Source: Pseudomonas fluorescens
Lineage (GTDB): Bacteria > Pseudomonadota > Gammaproteobacteria > Pseudomonadales > Pseudomonadaceae
Direction: 5' to 3'
DNA length: 64,000 nucleotides
NCBI RefSeq assembly: GCF_001623525.1
Contig: NZ_CP015225.1
Location: 372,001 to 436,000 of the forward strand
The notes beneath the pieces are model-generated. The model did not search any database and was not told the origin of the DNA. It saw nothing but the letters and a program-made list of their open reading frames with translations. This document shows positions 1 to 9,129 of this stretch, piece by piece; position 1 is the stretch's first letter, and every line of letters begins with the position of its first letter. Both the position numbers and the translations under genes were made by a program.

Positions 1-1
1 A

Positions 2-394
<393 letters not shown>

Positions 395-1789
395 ATGGAC
401 TATTTGCCACTGTTCCACAACCTGCGCGGCAGCCGCGTGCTGGTGGTCGGCGGCGGGGAGATTGCCTTGCGCAAGTCTCGCTTGCTGGCCGATGCCGGTG
501 CGCTGCTGCGGGTGGTCGCACCCGACATCGAACCGCAGTTGCGGGAACTGGTCAGTGGCAGCGGCGGTGAATGCATCCTGCGTGGTTACGTCGAAGCGGA
601 TCTGGACGGCTGCGGCCTGATCATCGCCGCCACCGACGACGAACCGCTCAATGCCCAGGTCTCGGCAGACGCTCATAAGCGTTGCGTGCCGGTCAACGTG
701 GTGGACGCGCCGGCGCTGTGCAGCGTGATCTTCCCGGCGATTGTCGACCGTTCACCCTTGGTGATCGCGGTGTCCAGTGGCGGCGATGCGCCGGTGCTGG
801 CGCGGTTGATCCGGGCCAAGCTGGAAACCTGGATTCCGTCGACCTACGGGCAGTTGGCTGGGTTGGCGGCGCGTTTTCGCAGCCAGGTCAAAGGCTTGTT
901 TCCCGATGTGCAGCAACGACGGGCGTTCTGGGAAGAAGTGTTCCAGGGCCCTATCGCCGACCGGCAACTGGCCGGGCAGGGCGCGGAAGCCGAGCGTCTA
1001 CTGCGGGAAAAGATCGATGGCCAGGCGCCGAACGCGCCGGGCGAAGTTTATCTGGTGGGCGCCGGGCCGGGTGATCCGGACCTGTTGACCTTCCGCGCCT
1101 TGCGCTTGATGCAGCAGGCCGACGTGGTGCTGTACGACCGCCTGGTGGCGCCGGCGATCCTGGAACTGTGCCGGCGCGACGCCGAGCGCATCTACGTCGG
1201 CAAGCGTCGTTCCGAACACGCCGTGCCCCAGGACCAGATCAACCAGCAATTGGTCGACCTGGCCCGCCAGGGCAAGCGCGTGGTGCGGTTGAAGGGGGGC
1301 GATCCGTTCATCTTCGGGCGCGGCGGCGAGGAGATCGAAGAACTGGCGGCCCATGGCATTCCGTTCCAGGTCGTCCCGGGCATCACCGCGGCCAGCGGTT
1401 GCGCGGCCTACGCCGGGATCCCGCTGACCCATCGCGACTATGCCCAATCGGTGCGTTTCATCACCGGCCATCTCAAGGATGGCACCAGTGACTTGCCTTG
1501 GGCCGACCTGGTCTCTCCGGCCCAGACATTGGTGTTCTACATGGGTTTGGTCGGCCTGCCGATGATTTGCAGCGAGCTGATCAAGCATGGCCGTGCGGCG
1601 GATACGCCTGCGGCACTGATCCAGCAGGGCACGACGTCCAACCAGCGGGTCTTTACCGGCACTTTGGCGGACTTGCCACGGCTGGTGGCCGAGCACGAAG
1701 TTCATGCGCCGACGCTGGTGATCGTTGGGGAAGTGGTGCAGTTGCGCGAGAAACTAGCTTGGTTTGAAGGGGCTCAGGGGCAGGTCTAG
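395..1789 (+). CDS. cysG: Siroheme synthase CysG (trifunctional)
   Basis: This 464-residue protein matches full-length CysG. It methylates uroporphyrinogen III with SAM, oxidises precorrin-2 with NAD+ and inserts iron, giving siroheme for sulfite and nitrite reductases. The N-terminal dehydrogenase/ferrochelatase half has a Rossmann glycine motif ([11 protein letters not shown], residues about 17-27) and the siroheme-synthase segment [18 protein letters not shown]. From about residue 216 the SUMT methyltransferase domain begins with [19 protein letters not shown], followed by [18 protein letters not shown] near 296 and [22 protein letters not shown]. The ATG directly follows the serS stop. 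No frame damage is seen. Confidence 0.97.
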   Translation: MDYLPLFHNLRGSRVLVVGGGEIALRKSRLLADAGALLRVVAPDIEPQLRELVSGSGGECILRGYVEADLDGCGLIIAATDDEPLNAQVSADAHKRCVPVNVVDAPALCSVIFPAIVDRSPLVIAVSSGGDAPVLARLIRAKLETWIPSTYGQLAGLAARFRSQVKGLFPDVQQRRAFWEEVFQGPIADRQLAGQGAEAERLLREKIDGQAPNAPGEVYLVGAGPGDPDLLTFRALRLMQQADVVLYDRLVAPAILELCRRDAERIYVGKRRSEHAVPQDQINQQLVDLARQGKRVVRLKGGDPFIFGRGGEEIEELAAHGIPFQVVPGITAASGCAAYAGIPLTHRDYAQSVRFITGHLKDGTSDLPWADLVSPAQTLVFYMGLVGLPMICSELIKHGRAADTPAALIQQGTTSNQRVFTGTLADLPRLVAEHEVHAPTLVIVGEVVQLREKLAWFEGAQGQV

Positions 1790-1805
1790 AAAGACCCGCA
1801 CCGTT

Positions 1806-1916
1806 GATCGTTCCCACGCTCCGCGTGGGAATGCATCCGGTGACGCTCTGCGTCACTCCAAGAGCGGAACGCGGAGCGTCCCGGGCGGCATTCCCACGCG
1901 GAGCGTGGGAACGATC
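1806..1916. repeat. Large composite inverted repeat (three hairpins)
   Basis: The outer arms 1806-1833 and 1889-1916 are perfect 28-bp inverted copies. Each arm is itself a hairpin (TTCCCACGC, 3-nt loop, GCGTGGGAA). Between them lies another perfect hairpin, GTGACGC-TCT-GCGTCAC. The right arm directly touches the stop codon of the convergent minus-strand gene (1917). The repeat separates two convergent genes, so a role as bidirectional terminator or mRNA 3' end is likely (inference). This type of palindromic element is widespread in Pseudomonas intergenic DNA. Confidence 0.85.
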
Positions 1917-2915
1917 TTAATCGCGCTGCCAAATCCCGTTCCCACTCAACCTTCCCCGATCATGGGCAACCCTGAAATCCTGCTTCGGCCCCTTGGGCAC
2001 GATTCCATTGGGGTTGATGGTCTTGTGGCTACCATAGTAATGGCCCTGGATATGCGTGAAATCCACGGTCTCGGCAATGCCCGGCCATTGGTACAGCTCT
2101 CGCAGCCAGTTCGACAGGTTCGGGTAGTCGGCGATGCGCCGCAGGTTGCATTTGAAGTGGCCGAAGTACACCGCGTCGAAGCGGATCATCGTGGTGAACA
2201 GGCGGATGTCGGCCTCGGTCAGGTATTCGCCAGCCAGGTAGCGGCGGGTTTCCAGTAACGCTTCCAGCCAATCCAGTTCGGCGAATAGCCGGTCGAAGGC
2301 TTCTTCATACGCGGCTTGGGTCGTGGCGAACCCGGCGCGATACACGCCATTGTTCACCGCCGGATAAATCCGCTCGTTCAAGGCGTCGATGTCGTCGCGC
2401 AGGTGTTCGGGATAGAGGTCCAGCCCGTTGCCGGTCAAGCCGTCGAAGGCACTGTTGAACATGCGGATGATTTCCGCCGATTCATTGTTGACGATGCGCT
2501 GTTGCCGTTTGTCCCAAAGGGCCGGAACCGTGACGCGGCCAGTGTAGTCCGGCGTGTCGGCGGTGTAGCGCTGATGCAGGAATTGCAGATGGTCGAGTTT
2601 GTCGCCAGTGGAGCCGTGGGCCTTGTCGAAGGTCCAGCCGTTTTCCAGCATCAGGTAGCTGACTACCGATACATCGATCAAGTCTTCCAGGCCCTTGAGC
2701 TTGCGCAAGATCAGCGTGCGGTGCGCCCAGGGACAGGCCAGGGAGACATACAAATGGTAGCGCCCGGCCTCGGCGGCGAAGCCGCTCTCACCCGAAGGGC
2801 CGGCGCTGCCGTCGGCGGTGACCCAGTGACGGCGCTGCGCCTGTTCACGCTGGAAGGTGCCGTCCTTGCTTTCATACCACTGATCCTGCCAGCGGCCCTC
2901 GACTAACAAACCCAT
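1917..2915 (-). CDS. yqjG: Glutathionyl-hydroquinone reductase (Xi-class GST, YqjG/EcfG type)
   Basis: This 332-residue protein belongs to the Xi-class glutathione transferases, which reduce glutathionyl-hydroquinones with GSH in the cytoplasm. The catalytic cysteine lies in the family motif LACPWAHRTLILRKLKGL. The other hallmarks are DxxxNNESAEIIRMFN, the helical C-terminal domain with EYLTEADIRLFTTMIRFDAVY, and the ending HYYGSHKTINPNGIVPKGP. The start chosen is the ATG at 2915, which has a GAGGAG ribosome site 7 nt upstream. A further upstream in-frame TTG at 2933 is less likely. The stop codon sits directly against the composite inverted repeat. The physiological quinone substrate cannot be told from sequence. 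Confidence 0.93.
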   Translation of the reverse strand: MGLLVEGRWQDQWYESKDGTFQREQAQRRHWVTADGSAGPSGESGFAAEAGRYHLYVSLACPWAHRTLILRKLKGLEDLIDVSVVSYLMLENGWTFDKAHGSTGDKLDHLQFLHQRYTADTPDYTGRVTVPALWDKRQQRIVNNESAEIIRMFNSAFDGLTGNGLDLYPEHLRDDIDALNERIYPAVNNGVYRAGFATTQAAYEEAFDRLFAELDWLEALLETRRYLAGEYLTEADIRLFTTMIRFDAVYFGHFKCNLRRIADYPNLSNWLRELYQWPGIAETVDFTHIQGHYYGSHKTINPNGIVPKGPKQDFRVAHDRGRLSGNGIWQRD

Positions 2916-3003
2916 CTCGATCTCCTCGGCCAATAAACGTTGGAGGTGAGTCTATTCCGATAGGTTTGAAGTAAAAGCGCAAAGGTTGGGCGCTAATGAT
3001 CGG

Positions 3004-4005
3004 TTAAATCGAACGATCCCGGGCGTTCCAATACTGCCGGGCTTTGTCGAACGCTTCTTCGCGAGCCAGGCCCAGGCCACGCAAGGCCAACGCCATGGTC
3101 GCGATCAGCGCCAGTTGCGGGTAGCTGTCTTGCACGTCGCCGCGCCAGATGGCTTTCAGATGTTCGGGGTCGAGGCTTTCCGGTTTGACATGGCGCTGCT
3201 CGGACAGGCGGGGCCATTCTTCGTCCCAGCTGACGCCGCCGGTGGTGCCGTACAGGTGGCTGTCGGCGTCCGGGTTGATTTCGATCTCGCCGCCGTCGCC
3301 CTTGATCACGATGGCGGTATCACCGAGCAAACCGCTGGCGTCGCGATGCACGGCTTGGTAGCCCGGGTGGAAAATGCTTTGCAAGCCGCAACGGGCGGCC
3401 AGCGGGTTGAGGATGCGTGCCAGTGAGTGGATCGGCGAGCGCAGGCCCAGGGTGTTGCGCAGGTCGATCATCCGCTGCATTTGCGGCGCCCAGTCCACCA
3501 GCGGCATGAAAGCCAGGCCGCCATTGTCCAGCGCGCCGGCGACCTGTTGCCAGTCACGGCATAGCGGGATCTGCAAAAACGCCAACAGTTGTTCGGTGTA
3601 GAGCCGGCCCGCCGTGTGAGCGCCGCCGCCGTGCATGAAGATCCGCACGCCGTTCTGCCCAAGGCACTTGGCCGCCAGCAGGTACCACGGCAAATGGCGC
3701 TTCTTGCCGGCGTAGGTCGGCCAGTCGAGGTCCACCGCCAACGCCGGGACCACCAAGCGTTCACGCAGGGCCTCGGTGAAACCGGCCATCTCCTCGGCAC
3801 TTTCTTCCTTGTGCCGCAGTAACATCAGGAAGGCGCCAAGCTGGGTGTCCTCGACCTTTTCGTCGAGCACCAGGCCCATGGCTTCGCGGGCTTCTTCGCG
3901 GGTCAGGTTGCGGGCGCCGCGCTTGCCTTTGCCCAGGATGCGCACGAACTGGGCGAACGGGTGTTCGGCCGGGGTCTCAAGGGTCAGCGATGGAAAGTCG
4001 GTCAT
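3004..4005 (-). CDS. ybiB: YbiB-like glycosyl transferase-fold (TrpD2) nucleic-acid-binding protein
   Basis: The protein has 333 residues and the fold family of anthranilate phosphoribosyltransferase/nucleoside phosphorylase (TrpD2/YbiB). E. coli YbiB binds nucleic acids and is not a tryptophan enzyme. Visible family features are the N-terminal helical domain (FVRILGKGKRGARNLTREEAREAMGLVL), FLMLLRHKEESAEEMAGFTEALRE, and the glycine-rich segment MHGGGAHTAGRLYTEQ. The usual TrpD substrate motif GTGGD is absent, as in YbiB. The ATG at 4005 overlaps the tusE stop by four bases (ATGA), making it the last gene of the tusDCBE operon. This linkage is standard in Pseudomonas. Confidence 0.88.
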   Translation of the reverse strand: MTDFPSLTLETPAEHPFAQFVRILGKGKRGARNLTREEAREAMGLVLDEKVEDTQLGAFLMLLRHKEESAEEMAGFTEALRERLVVPALAVDLDWPTYAGKKRHLPWYLLAAKCLGQNGVRIFMHGGGAHTAGRLYTEQLLAFLQIPLCRDWQQVAGALDNGGLAFMPLVDWAPQMQRMIDLRNTLGLRSPIHSLARILNPLAARCGLQSIFHPGYQAVHRDASGLLGDTAIVIKGDGGEIEINPDADSHLYGTTGGVSWDEEWPRLSEQRHVKPESLDPEHLKAIWRGDVQDSYPQLALIATMALALRGLGLAREEAFDKARQYWNARDRSI

Positions 4006-4337
4006 AAGCAATTCGTCGGTTTGGGCAGGCCCGCCAGCTTGGCGGCGAGTTTGGCGGGAGTGCCTTTGAACAATCGGTTCAGGTGCAGGCTGTTGCCTTT
4101 GTCCGCGCCCAGTTTCAGTGCCGTGTACTTGATCAGCGGCCGGGTCGCGGGGGAGAGCTGGAATTCGTTATAGAAGCCGCGCAGCAGTTCAAGGATCTCC
4201 CAGTGTTCGGGGCCCAGCTCGATGTCTTCGGCAGTGGCCAGGGCTGTGGCGACCTCGGCCGACCAGTCGTCAAGGTCGGCCAGGTAGCCGTCCTTGTCCA
4301 GCGCGATGGTGCGGTCGCCCACGTTCAGCGTCTTCAT
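4002..4337 (-). CDS. tusE: Sulfurtransferase TusE (DsrC family)
   Basis: TusE is the last carrier of the sulfur relay that feeds MnmA for 2-thiolation of U34 in tRNA. This 111-residue protein has the DsrC family core (DKDGYLADLDDWSAEVATALA, LGPEHWEILELLRGFYNEF) and the conserved penultimate cysteine, C110 in the terminal TNCL, which takes the persulfide from TusBCD. It overlaps tusB upstream and ybiB downstream by four bases each, so translation is probably coupled. The length is typical for the family. Confidence 0.95.
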   Translation of the reverse strand: MKTLNVGDRTIALDKDGYLADLDDWSAEVATALATAEDIELGPEHWEILELLRGFYNEFQLSPATRPLIKYTALKLGADKGNSLHLNRLFKGTPAKLAAKLAGLPKPTNCL

Positions 4338-4627
4338 AGCCAGGTGTTGACCTTGTCGTGCTCGATCGACAGCTCGACGAAACCCGAGTAGTTGATGGCT
4401 TCGGCCCAGTCAGGCGTGTCCAGGGCGCGGGCCTGGAGGTCTTCGGCAAGCACGAACAGGTTCACGCCAGCGGCCTGTAGCACTGCAAACGGTGGGCTGC
4501 CCGGTTGCAACGCGTACGTCGCGTCGCCGCACAGCAGCAGCGCATCCTGATTGCCCAGTACCCGCAGGCAACTGGCGAGGCGGTTATCGCCGAAGGGCGA
4601 ATGAGACAACACGTGTAAAGTCGACAT
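4334..4627 (-). CDS. tusB: Sulfurtransferase complex subunit TusB (DsrH family)
   Basis: This 97-residue DsrH-family protein is the smallest subunit of the TusBCD heterohexamer, which passes sulfur from TusA to TusE in tRNA thiolation. The N-terminal MSTLHVLSHSPF and the central ALLLCGDATYAL are characteristic. The start ATG shares one base with the tusC stop, and the stop overlaps the tusE start by four bases. The identity is supported by the unbroken tusD-C-B-E order as well as by sequence. Confidence 0.93.
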   Translation of the reverse strand: MSTLHVLSHSPFGDNRLASCLRVLGNQDALLLCGDATYALQPGSPPFAVLQAAGVNLFVLAEDLQARALDTPDWAEAINYSGFVELSIEHDKVNTWL

Positions 4628-4992
4628 CAGAGGGTGATCACCTGGTCGTAACGGTCAATGAGCGCGGCGATTTGCGGCGCGGTCAGTGCTTTCACGTCGC
4701 CCAGCGCCAGGGTATCGGTGGCGATACCTCGTTCGGCGGCGCTGTCGGCGCAGACAAACAGGTCGTCGACGCCAAACATCGGCAATGCCTGCAAGTTCGC
4801 GCTCAGGTCCTTTTGCTGGACGACCTTGGCGTTCTGGCCGCTCGTCAGCTGGAACACCCCGTCATCGAGAAACAGCAGGCCGATGGGCAGGTCGAACGCG
4901 CCGCCGGCCAACACGATGTCCAACGCTTCCCGGGCGCCGGGGCCGGACCAGGGGGCCTGGCGGCTGATCAACAACAAAGACTTGGCCATCAC
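4627..4992 (-). CDS. tusC: Sulfurtransferase complex subunit TusC (DsrF family)
   Basis: This 121-residue protein of the DsrE/F fold is the TusC subunit of the TusBCD sulfur relay. It has the family start KSLLLISRQAPWSGPGAREALDIVLAGGAFDLPIGLLFLDDGVFQL. A second possible start lies one codon later (MMAK). It overlaps tusD by four bases upstream and tusB by one base downstream, consistent with a tightly coupled operon. Confidence 0.94.
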   Translation of the reverse strand: MMAKSLLLISRQAPWSGPGAREALDIVLAGGAFDLPIGLLFLDDGVFQLTSGQNAKVVQQKDLSANLQALPMFGVDDLFVCADSAAERGIATDTLALGDVKALTAPQIAALIDRYDQVITL

Positions 4993-5381
4993 GCGCCTCC
5001 AAAGCAGATCAAACGGTCGGCGTCCTGGATCGCATCGTGCAACTGGCCCAGCCCGGACAAGGCCCAGGGCGCCTCGACGCTAACCGCCGAGCGCTGGTAG
5101 CGCTGGGCCTCTTCCTCGTTCAACACCCCACGGCGCAACGCCGCCGCGATGCAGACCACACCGTCGAGCTGGTTGTCGCTGACAAAGGTTCGCCACTGCT
5201 GGGGCAGGTCCTGTTCATCCTGGGGCGTGACGACACTGGCGCAGGCGTTATAGACACCGTCCTGATAGAAAAACAGCCGCACGATCTCATGCCCGCCCGC
5301 CAGCGCAGCCTGGGCAAACAGCAAGGCACGGCGCGAGGAGGGCGCATGGGCGGCGGAAAACAGCGCGATGGCGAACTTCAT
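4989..5381 (-). CDS. tusD: Sulfurtransferase complex subunit TusD (DsrE family)
   Basis: TusD carries the catalytic persulfide in the TusBCD complex. The 130-residue protein starts at the ATG at 5381 (MKFAIALFSAAHAPSS), which fits the family; an upstream extension of ten codons is unlikely. The conserved motif DGVYNACASVVTPQDE is present. A cysteine at residue 77 (GVVCIAAALRRG) matches the position of the active Cys78 of E. coli TusD. It is the first gene of the minus-strand operon tusD-tusC-tusB-tusE-ybiB; the region upstream holds a REP pair. Confidence 0.94.
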   Translation of the reverse strand: MKFAIALFSAAHAPSSRRALLFAQAALAGGHEIVRLFFYQDGVYNACASVVTPQDEQDLPQQWRTFVSDNQLDGVVCIAAALRRGVLNEEEAQRYQRSAVSVEAPWALSGLGQLHDAIQDADRLICFGGA

Positions 5382-5460
5382 GACAGACCCGATCAGCAAA
5401 ACTGCGGCCATGATAAAGCTTTATGGGCGGGGGGGCGATTGGCAGAAAGCGGTGAGACCG

Positions 5461-5591
5461 TGTGGCGAGGGAGCTTGCTCCCGCTGGGCTGCGCAGCGGC
5501 CCCAACTCATCCGCTGTGGTTTGGCTGACACACCGCGTTGGGAGGTTTGGGGGCGCTACGCACCCCAGCGGGAGCAAGCTCCCTCGCCACA
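5461..5591. repeat. REP pair (REPIN), GAGGGAGCTTGCTCCC class
   Basis: Two inverted REP copies (TGTGGCGAGGGAGCTTGCTC at the left, its complement ending in CTCGCCACA at the right) flank a short divergent centre. The pair lies between tusD and the gene ending at 5601. It is one of about eleven copies of this class in the window and probably acts as a mobile REPIN or an mRNA-end hairpin. Confidence 0.9.
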
Positions 5592-5600
5592 GGAGCTGTG

Positions 5601-5930
5601 CTAGACCTTGAGGCCATGCAACTCGCAATACTCTGCCCACGCCATTCCCGCCATCTCCGCCACTTCCTTGTGCACTTCCAGGCGCTGGGCCTGGTAGTCC
5701 TGGGGCGAGGCGGCGGTCAGTTGCAGGGTCAGTTCCCAGGCAAACAGGCCCAGGCGCTCGGCCTCGGCTTCGAAGGCTTCATGCAAGCGCTCGGCGCGGT
5801 ACTGCGCGGCGGTCTCGCCCTTGGCCTGGGCCAGCAGCGGGTTGAGGTGGTCCAGTTCGTGGCGCAGTTCGGGGCGCTCATCGAGAAACTTTGCCAGGGC
5901 CCGTTCGTGTTGCTGTTCGGTTGCCGCCAT
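5601..5930 (-). CDS. DUF6388-like small hypothetical protein
   Basis: This 109-residue, acidic, mostly helical protein starts MAATEQQHERALAKFLDERPEL. It resembles a Pseudomonas family of unknown function (I believe DUF6388) with the features FLDERPELRHELDHLNPLLAQAKG and RLHEAFEAEAERLGLFAWELTLQL. No signal peptide, membrane segment or catalytic motif is visible. The ATG at 5930 was preferred over upstream in-frame codons because the upstream part overlaps the neighbouring gene's end and is low-complexity. It sits 2 bp downstream of the small HTH-like gene (5933-6193), so the two are likely co-transcribed. Confidence 0.75.
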   Translation of the reverse strand: MAATEQQHERALAKFLDERPELRHELDHLNPLLAQAKGETAAQYRAERLHEAFEAEAERLGLFAWELTLQLTAASPQDYQAQRLEVHKEVAEMAGMAWAEYCELHGLKV

Positions 5931-5932
5931 GG

Positions 5933-6193
5933 TCACTCCTTGGGGGATGCAGACTGCTTCTTGCTGGCCTTGGCCGCAGCCGCCAGGCATTCGAGGGCGA
6001 ACTGTTCGGTGTAGGTCATCTGGATCGGCGTGGTTTCGCCCTTGACGGTGCGTTCGCCGTCGAGGATGTAGCGAACCCGCTTGTCGGTGACGCCGATGCG
6101 CTTGGCGATCCAGGACGGTGTCTGGCCGATCTGGCTGATCAGTTTGTCGGCATATTCCGGGGTGGGCTTGTAGAACTCGGCGTTGGGCGTCAT
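5933..6193 (-). CDS. Small HTH-like hypothetical protein
   Basis: This 86-residue protein starts at the ATG at 6193 (MTPNAEFYKPTPEYADKLI). The stretch LISQIGQTPSWIAKRIGVTDKRVRYILDG looks like a helix-turn-helix with a Cro/XRE-like second and third helix (SWIAKRIGVTDKRVRYIL). DNA binding is therefore a reasonable inference, though the family is not recognised. The rest is lysine/alanine rich at the C-terminus (AAAAKASKKQSASPKE). It lies directly upstream of the DUF6388-like gene on the same strand. Confidence 0.65.
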   Translation of the reverse strand: MTPNAEFYKPTPEYADKLISQIGQTPSWIAKRIGVTDKRVRYILDGERTVKGETTPIQMTYTEQFALECLAAAAKASKKQSASPKE

Positions 6194-6334
6194 GGGGTGT
6201 TCCGCTTGGCTGGTGGCAATGGCGCGACAGGGTGCGCGAATCGCAGGCCGATGTCCCGTGTAAATTTCAGTAAAGCAGCACGAAGGCCCGGGCCGCAGTG
6301 CTACAGTCCGTTTTTTTCTTGATGAGTGAACGCA

Positions 6335-6685
6335 ATGCGAATGTTGACCGTGGCCCTGGCCGCGACCTTGCTGGCCGGCTGCGCGGGTTCTGCGATGAAC
6401 GAGGCCCGGACCCAGGCCCCTTACAAGACCCTGACCTCGGACAAACCCGAACAGGTCGTGGCCCAGTGCGTGCAGTTCTCCTGGCAGGACGAAGCGGTGT
6501 TCGGTGTCGATGCTGGCGCCTACCTGCAACCGGGCAAGAAGGGGGGCTCGACGGTCTACACCCGCTCCGCTGAATCGTTTGTCGATTTGCACGCCGGTGC
6601 GACGGGCACCGAGTTGAGTTATTACGCCAAGCATGACGACTTCGTGGCCAAGCGCCGGTTGGCGGCGTTGGCGACGTGTCTTTGA
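6335..6685 (+). CDS. Small hypothetical lipoprotein
   Basis: The 116-residue product begins MRMLTVALAATLLAGC, a lipoprotein signal peptide with lipobox LAGC (Cys16), so it should be anchored in the inner or outer membrane facing the periplasm. Residue +2 after the Cys is Ala, not Asp, so outer-membrane sorting is expected. The mature part is a small soluble domain with two further cysteines (one near the middle and one near the C-terminus, LAALATCL) that could form a disulfide. A GTG nine bases upstream is an alternative start. Function is unknown. Confidence 0.75.
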   Translation: MRMLTVALAATLLAGCAGSAMNEARTQAPYKTLTSDKPEQVVAQCVQFSWQDEAVFGVDAGAYLQPGKKGGSTVYTRSAESFVDLHAGATGTELSYYAKHDDFVAKRRLAALATCL

Positions 6686-6696
6686 ACAGATAGATC

Positions 6697-6727
6697 GATC
6701 GCGAGCAGGCTCGCCCCCACGGGTTGG
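6697..6727. repeat. Single REP half, GCGAGCAGGCTCGC class
   Basis: The stretch TCGCGAGCAGGCTCGCCCCC and following bases form a single copy of the second REP class, just after the lipoprotein stop. No inverted partner is present nearby, so this is a solitary or decayed copy. Confidence 0.7.
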
Positions 6728-6765
6728 AGGCTTAACTGACCGGCATTACCCACAGGGACTGGTTT

Positions 6766-7197
6766 TTAGTCAGAGGGCGTCAGGCGCTTCTGGAAGAAGA
6801 AGTGCTGGTGACCTGGCGGGTAGTCGTCGATCTGGCCGATTTCCGTGAAGCCGTGCCTGCGGTAGAACTCCGGCGCCTGGAAGTCGAAGGTGTCCAGCCA
6901 GATGCCCACGCAGTTTTTCTCCCGGGCCAGTGCTTCGGCCATCTGCATCAGGGTCGAGCCGGTGCCCTGGCCCCGGGCCTGTTCCGGCACCACCAGCAGC
7001 TCGATATACAACCAGCGGAAAAACACTCGGCCATAGAGCCCTCCGACGATTTCGTCGTGTTCATCGCGCACCAGCCAGGCCACCAGTTCAGGCACTGTCC
7101 CGCCGGTCTTGGCCGTGTTATAGGCGCGCAGCGGAGCGAGGATGGCTTGGCGTTCTTCGTCGGTGGGCGCGTCCGTGCGTTCGATTCGTAGCGTCAT
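6766..7197 (-). CDS. GNAT-family N-acetyltransferase
   Basis: This 143-residue protein is a GNAT acetyltransferase of unknown substrate. The acetyl-CoA-binding motif A is clear: LYIELLVVPEQARGQGTGSTLMQMAEALA, with the RGQGTG loop. The C-terminal APEFYRRHGFTEIGQIDDYP is the usual motif B segment, and the ending HQHFFFQKRL is common among small GNAT proteins acting on amines. The ATG at 7197 was preferred over a TTG two codons upstream. It is divergent from ggt and stands alone. Confidence 0.88.
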   Translation of the reverse strand: MTLRIERTDAPTDEERQAILAPLRAYNTAKTGGTVPELVAWLVRDEHDEIVGGLYGRVFFRWLYIELLVVPEQARGQGTGSTLMQMAEALAREKNCVGIWLDTFDFQAPEFYRRHGFTEIGQIDDYPPGHQHFFFQKRLTPSD

Positions 7198-7361
7198 CGA
7201 CAATGTCTTTATTCAGTCAAGATTAACCGCAGGAGCCTATCCCAAAGGCTACCGTGGCGTCACCCGGTCGGCTTGGAAACAGGCGCATTACGCAAACCGG
7301 GCCATACTAGCTAGTTGCTTGATGCGATCGCCGACTGTTTAAAACAAGAAGAGGCCGAGTC

Positions 7362-9089
7362 ATGAAGTTCGAATCCTTAGCCCGAACCCTCATTGCCATA
7401 TCCCTGACCCTCAGCTGTTTGTATGTCCAGGCCGCCTCTCAGGCACCGGTGGCCGCCGAGAACGGCATGGTGGTCACCGCCCAGCACCTGGCGACCCATG
7501 TGGGTGTCGACGTGCTCAAGAACGGCGGCAATGCCGTGGATGCGGCGGTGGCGGTGGGGTATGCCTTGGCGGTGGTGTATCCGGCGGCGGGCAATCTGGG
7601 CGGGGGTGGGTTCATGACCCTTCAAATGGCCGATGGCCGCAAGACGTTCCTGGATTTCCGCGAAAAAGCCCCCCTGGCCGCCACGGCCAACATGTATCTG
7701 GACAAGGACGGCAATGTCGTCCCCGACCTCAGCACCCGCGGACACCTGGCCGTGGGCGTGCCCGGCACCGTCTCCGGCATGGAGTTGGCGTTGAAGAAGT
7801 ACGGCAGTAAACCGCGGGCGGAGCTGATCGCCCCGGCCATCAAGTTCGCCGAGGAAGGCTTCGCCCTGGAGCAGGGAGATGTCGATCTGCTGGAAACCGC
7901 CACCGATGTGTTCAAGAAGGACATGCGCGACTCCGGGGCGATCTTCCTGCACAACGGCGAGCCCATGCAGGTCGGCCAGAAGCTGGTGCAAAAGGACCTC
8001 GCCAAGACCCTGCGGGAAATCTCCGCCAAGGGTGCCGACGGCTTCTACAAGGGCTGGGTCGCCGATGCGCTGGTCACCGCCAGCCAGGCCAACAAAGGCA
8101 TTATCACCCAGGCCGACCTGGACAAGTACAAGACCCGCGAGCTGGCCCCGGTGGAGTGCGACTACCGCGGCTACCACATCATCTCGGCGCCGCCGCCCAG
8201 TTCCGGCGGGGTGGTGCTGTGCCAGATCATGAACATCCTCGACGGTTATCCGATGAAGGACCTGGGGTTCCATTCGGCCCAGGGCATGCACTATCAGATC
8301 GAAGCCATGCGCCACGCCTACGTGGACCGCAACAGTTACCTGGGTGACCCGGACTTCGTGAAGAACCCCATCGACCATCTGCTGGATAAAAACTACGCCG
8401 CCAAGCTGCGGGCCGCGATCGAACCGCAAAAGGCCGGCGACTCGCAGAAGATCAAGCCCGGCGTGGCGCCCCATGAGGGCAGCAACACCACCCATTACTC
8501 CATTGTCGACAAGTGGGGCAACGCCGTCTCGGTCACCTACACCCTGAACGACTGGTTCGGTGCCGGTGTCATGGCGAGCAAGACCGGGGTGATCCTCAAC
8601 GATGAAATGGACGATTTCACCGCCAAGGTCGGCGTGCCCAACATGTACGGCCTGGTCCAGGGCGAAGCCAACGCCATCGCGCCGGGCAAGGCGCCGCTGT
8701 CATCCATGAGCCCGACCATTGTCACCAAGGACGGCAAGACGGTCATGGTGGTGGGCACCCCGGGCGGTAGCCGGATCATCACCGCGACGTTGCTGACTAT
8801 CCTCAATGTGATCGACTACGGCATGAACCTCCAGGAGGCGGTCGACGCGCCGCGCTTCCACCAGCAGTGGATGCCGGAGGAAACCAACCTGGAGGCGTTC
8901 GCGGCCAGCCCCGATACCCGGAAGCTGCTGGAGAGCTGGGGGCACAAGTTTGCCGGCCCGCAGGACCCCAACCACATTGCCGCGATCCTGGTCGGTGCGC
9001 CGTCATTGGGTGGCAAGCCGGTGGGCAAGAACCGCTTCTATGGCGCCAACGACCCCCGTCGCAACACTGGGTTGTCGCTGGGGTATTGA
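7362..9089 (+). CDS. ggt: Gamma-glutamyltransferase (periplasmic)
   Basis: This 575-residue precursor cleaves the gamma-glutamyl bond of glutathione and related compounds in the periplasm. A Sec signal peptide (residues 1-25, ending VQAASQA) is followed by the large-subunit domain with GGNAVDAAVAVGYALAVVYPAAGNLGGGGFM. Autoprocessing should occur before Thr376 in NTTHYSIVDKWGNAVS, the N-terminal nucleophile of the small subunit. The small subunit carries SSMSPTIV and the oxyanion GTPGGSRIITA. The length is typical. Ordinary upstream spacing to the divergent GNAT gene suggests its own promoter. Confidence 0.97.
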   Translation: MKFESLARTLIAISLTLSCLYVQAASQAPVAAENGMVVTAQHLATHVGVDVLKNGGNAVDAAVAVGYALAVVYPAAGNLGGGGFMTLQMADGRKTFLDFREKAPLAATANMYLDKDGNVVPDLSTRGHLAVGVPGTVSGMELALKKYGSKPRAELIAPAIKFAEEGFALEQGDVDLLETATDVFKKDMRDSGAIFLHNGEPMQVGQKLVQKDLAKTLREISAKGADGFYKGWVADALVTASQANKGIITQADLDKYKTRELAPVECDYRGYHIISAPPPSSGGVVLCQIMNILDGYPMKDLGFHSAQGMHYQIEAMRHAYVDRNSYLGDPDFVKNPIDHLLDKNYAAKLRAAIEPQKAGDSQKIKPGVAPHEGSNTTHYSIVDKWGNAVSVTYTLNDWFGAGVMASKTGVILNDEMDDFTAKVGVPNMYGLVQGEANAIAPGKAPLSSMSPTIVTKDGKTVMVVGTPGGSRIITATLLTILNVIDYGMNLQEAVDAPRFHQQWMPEETNLEAFAASPDTRKLLESWGHKFAGPQDPNHIAAILVGAPSLGGKPVGKNRFYGANDPRRNTGLSLGY

Positions 9090-9129
9090 GTCATCGCGCG
9101 GCTCCGATAATGTTTGAAGAGGGAAGGTC

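Noticed and set aside
7377..8495. A 372-residue minus-strand frame opposite ggt
   Set aside because: No motif and full overlap with gamma-glutamyltransferase.
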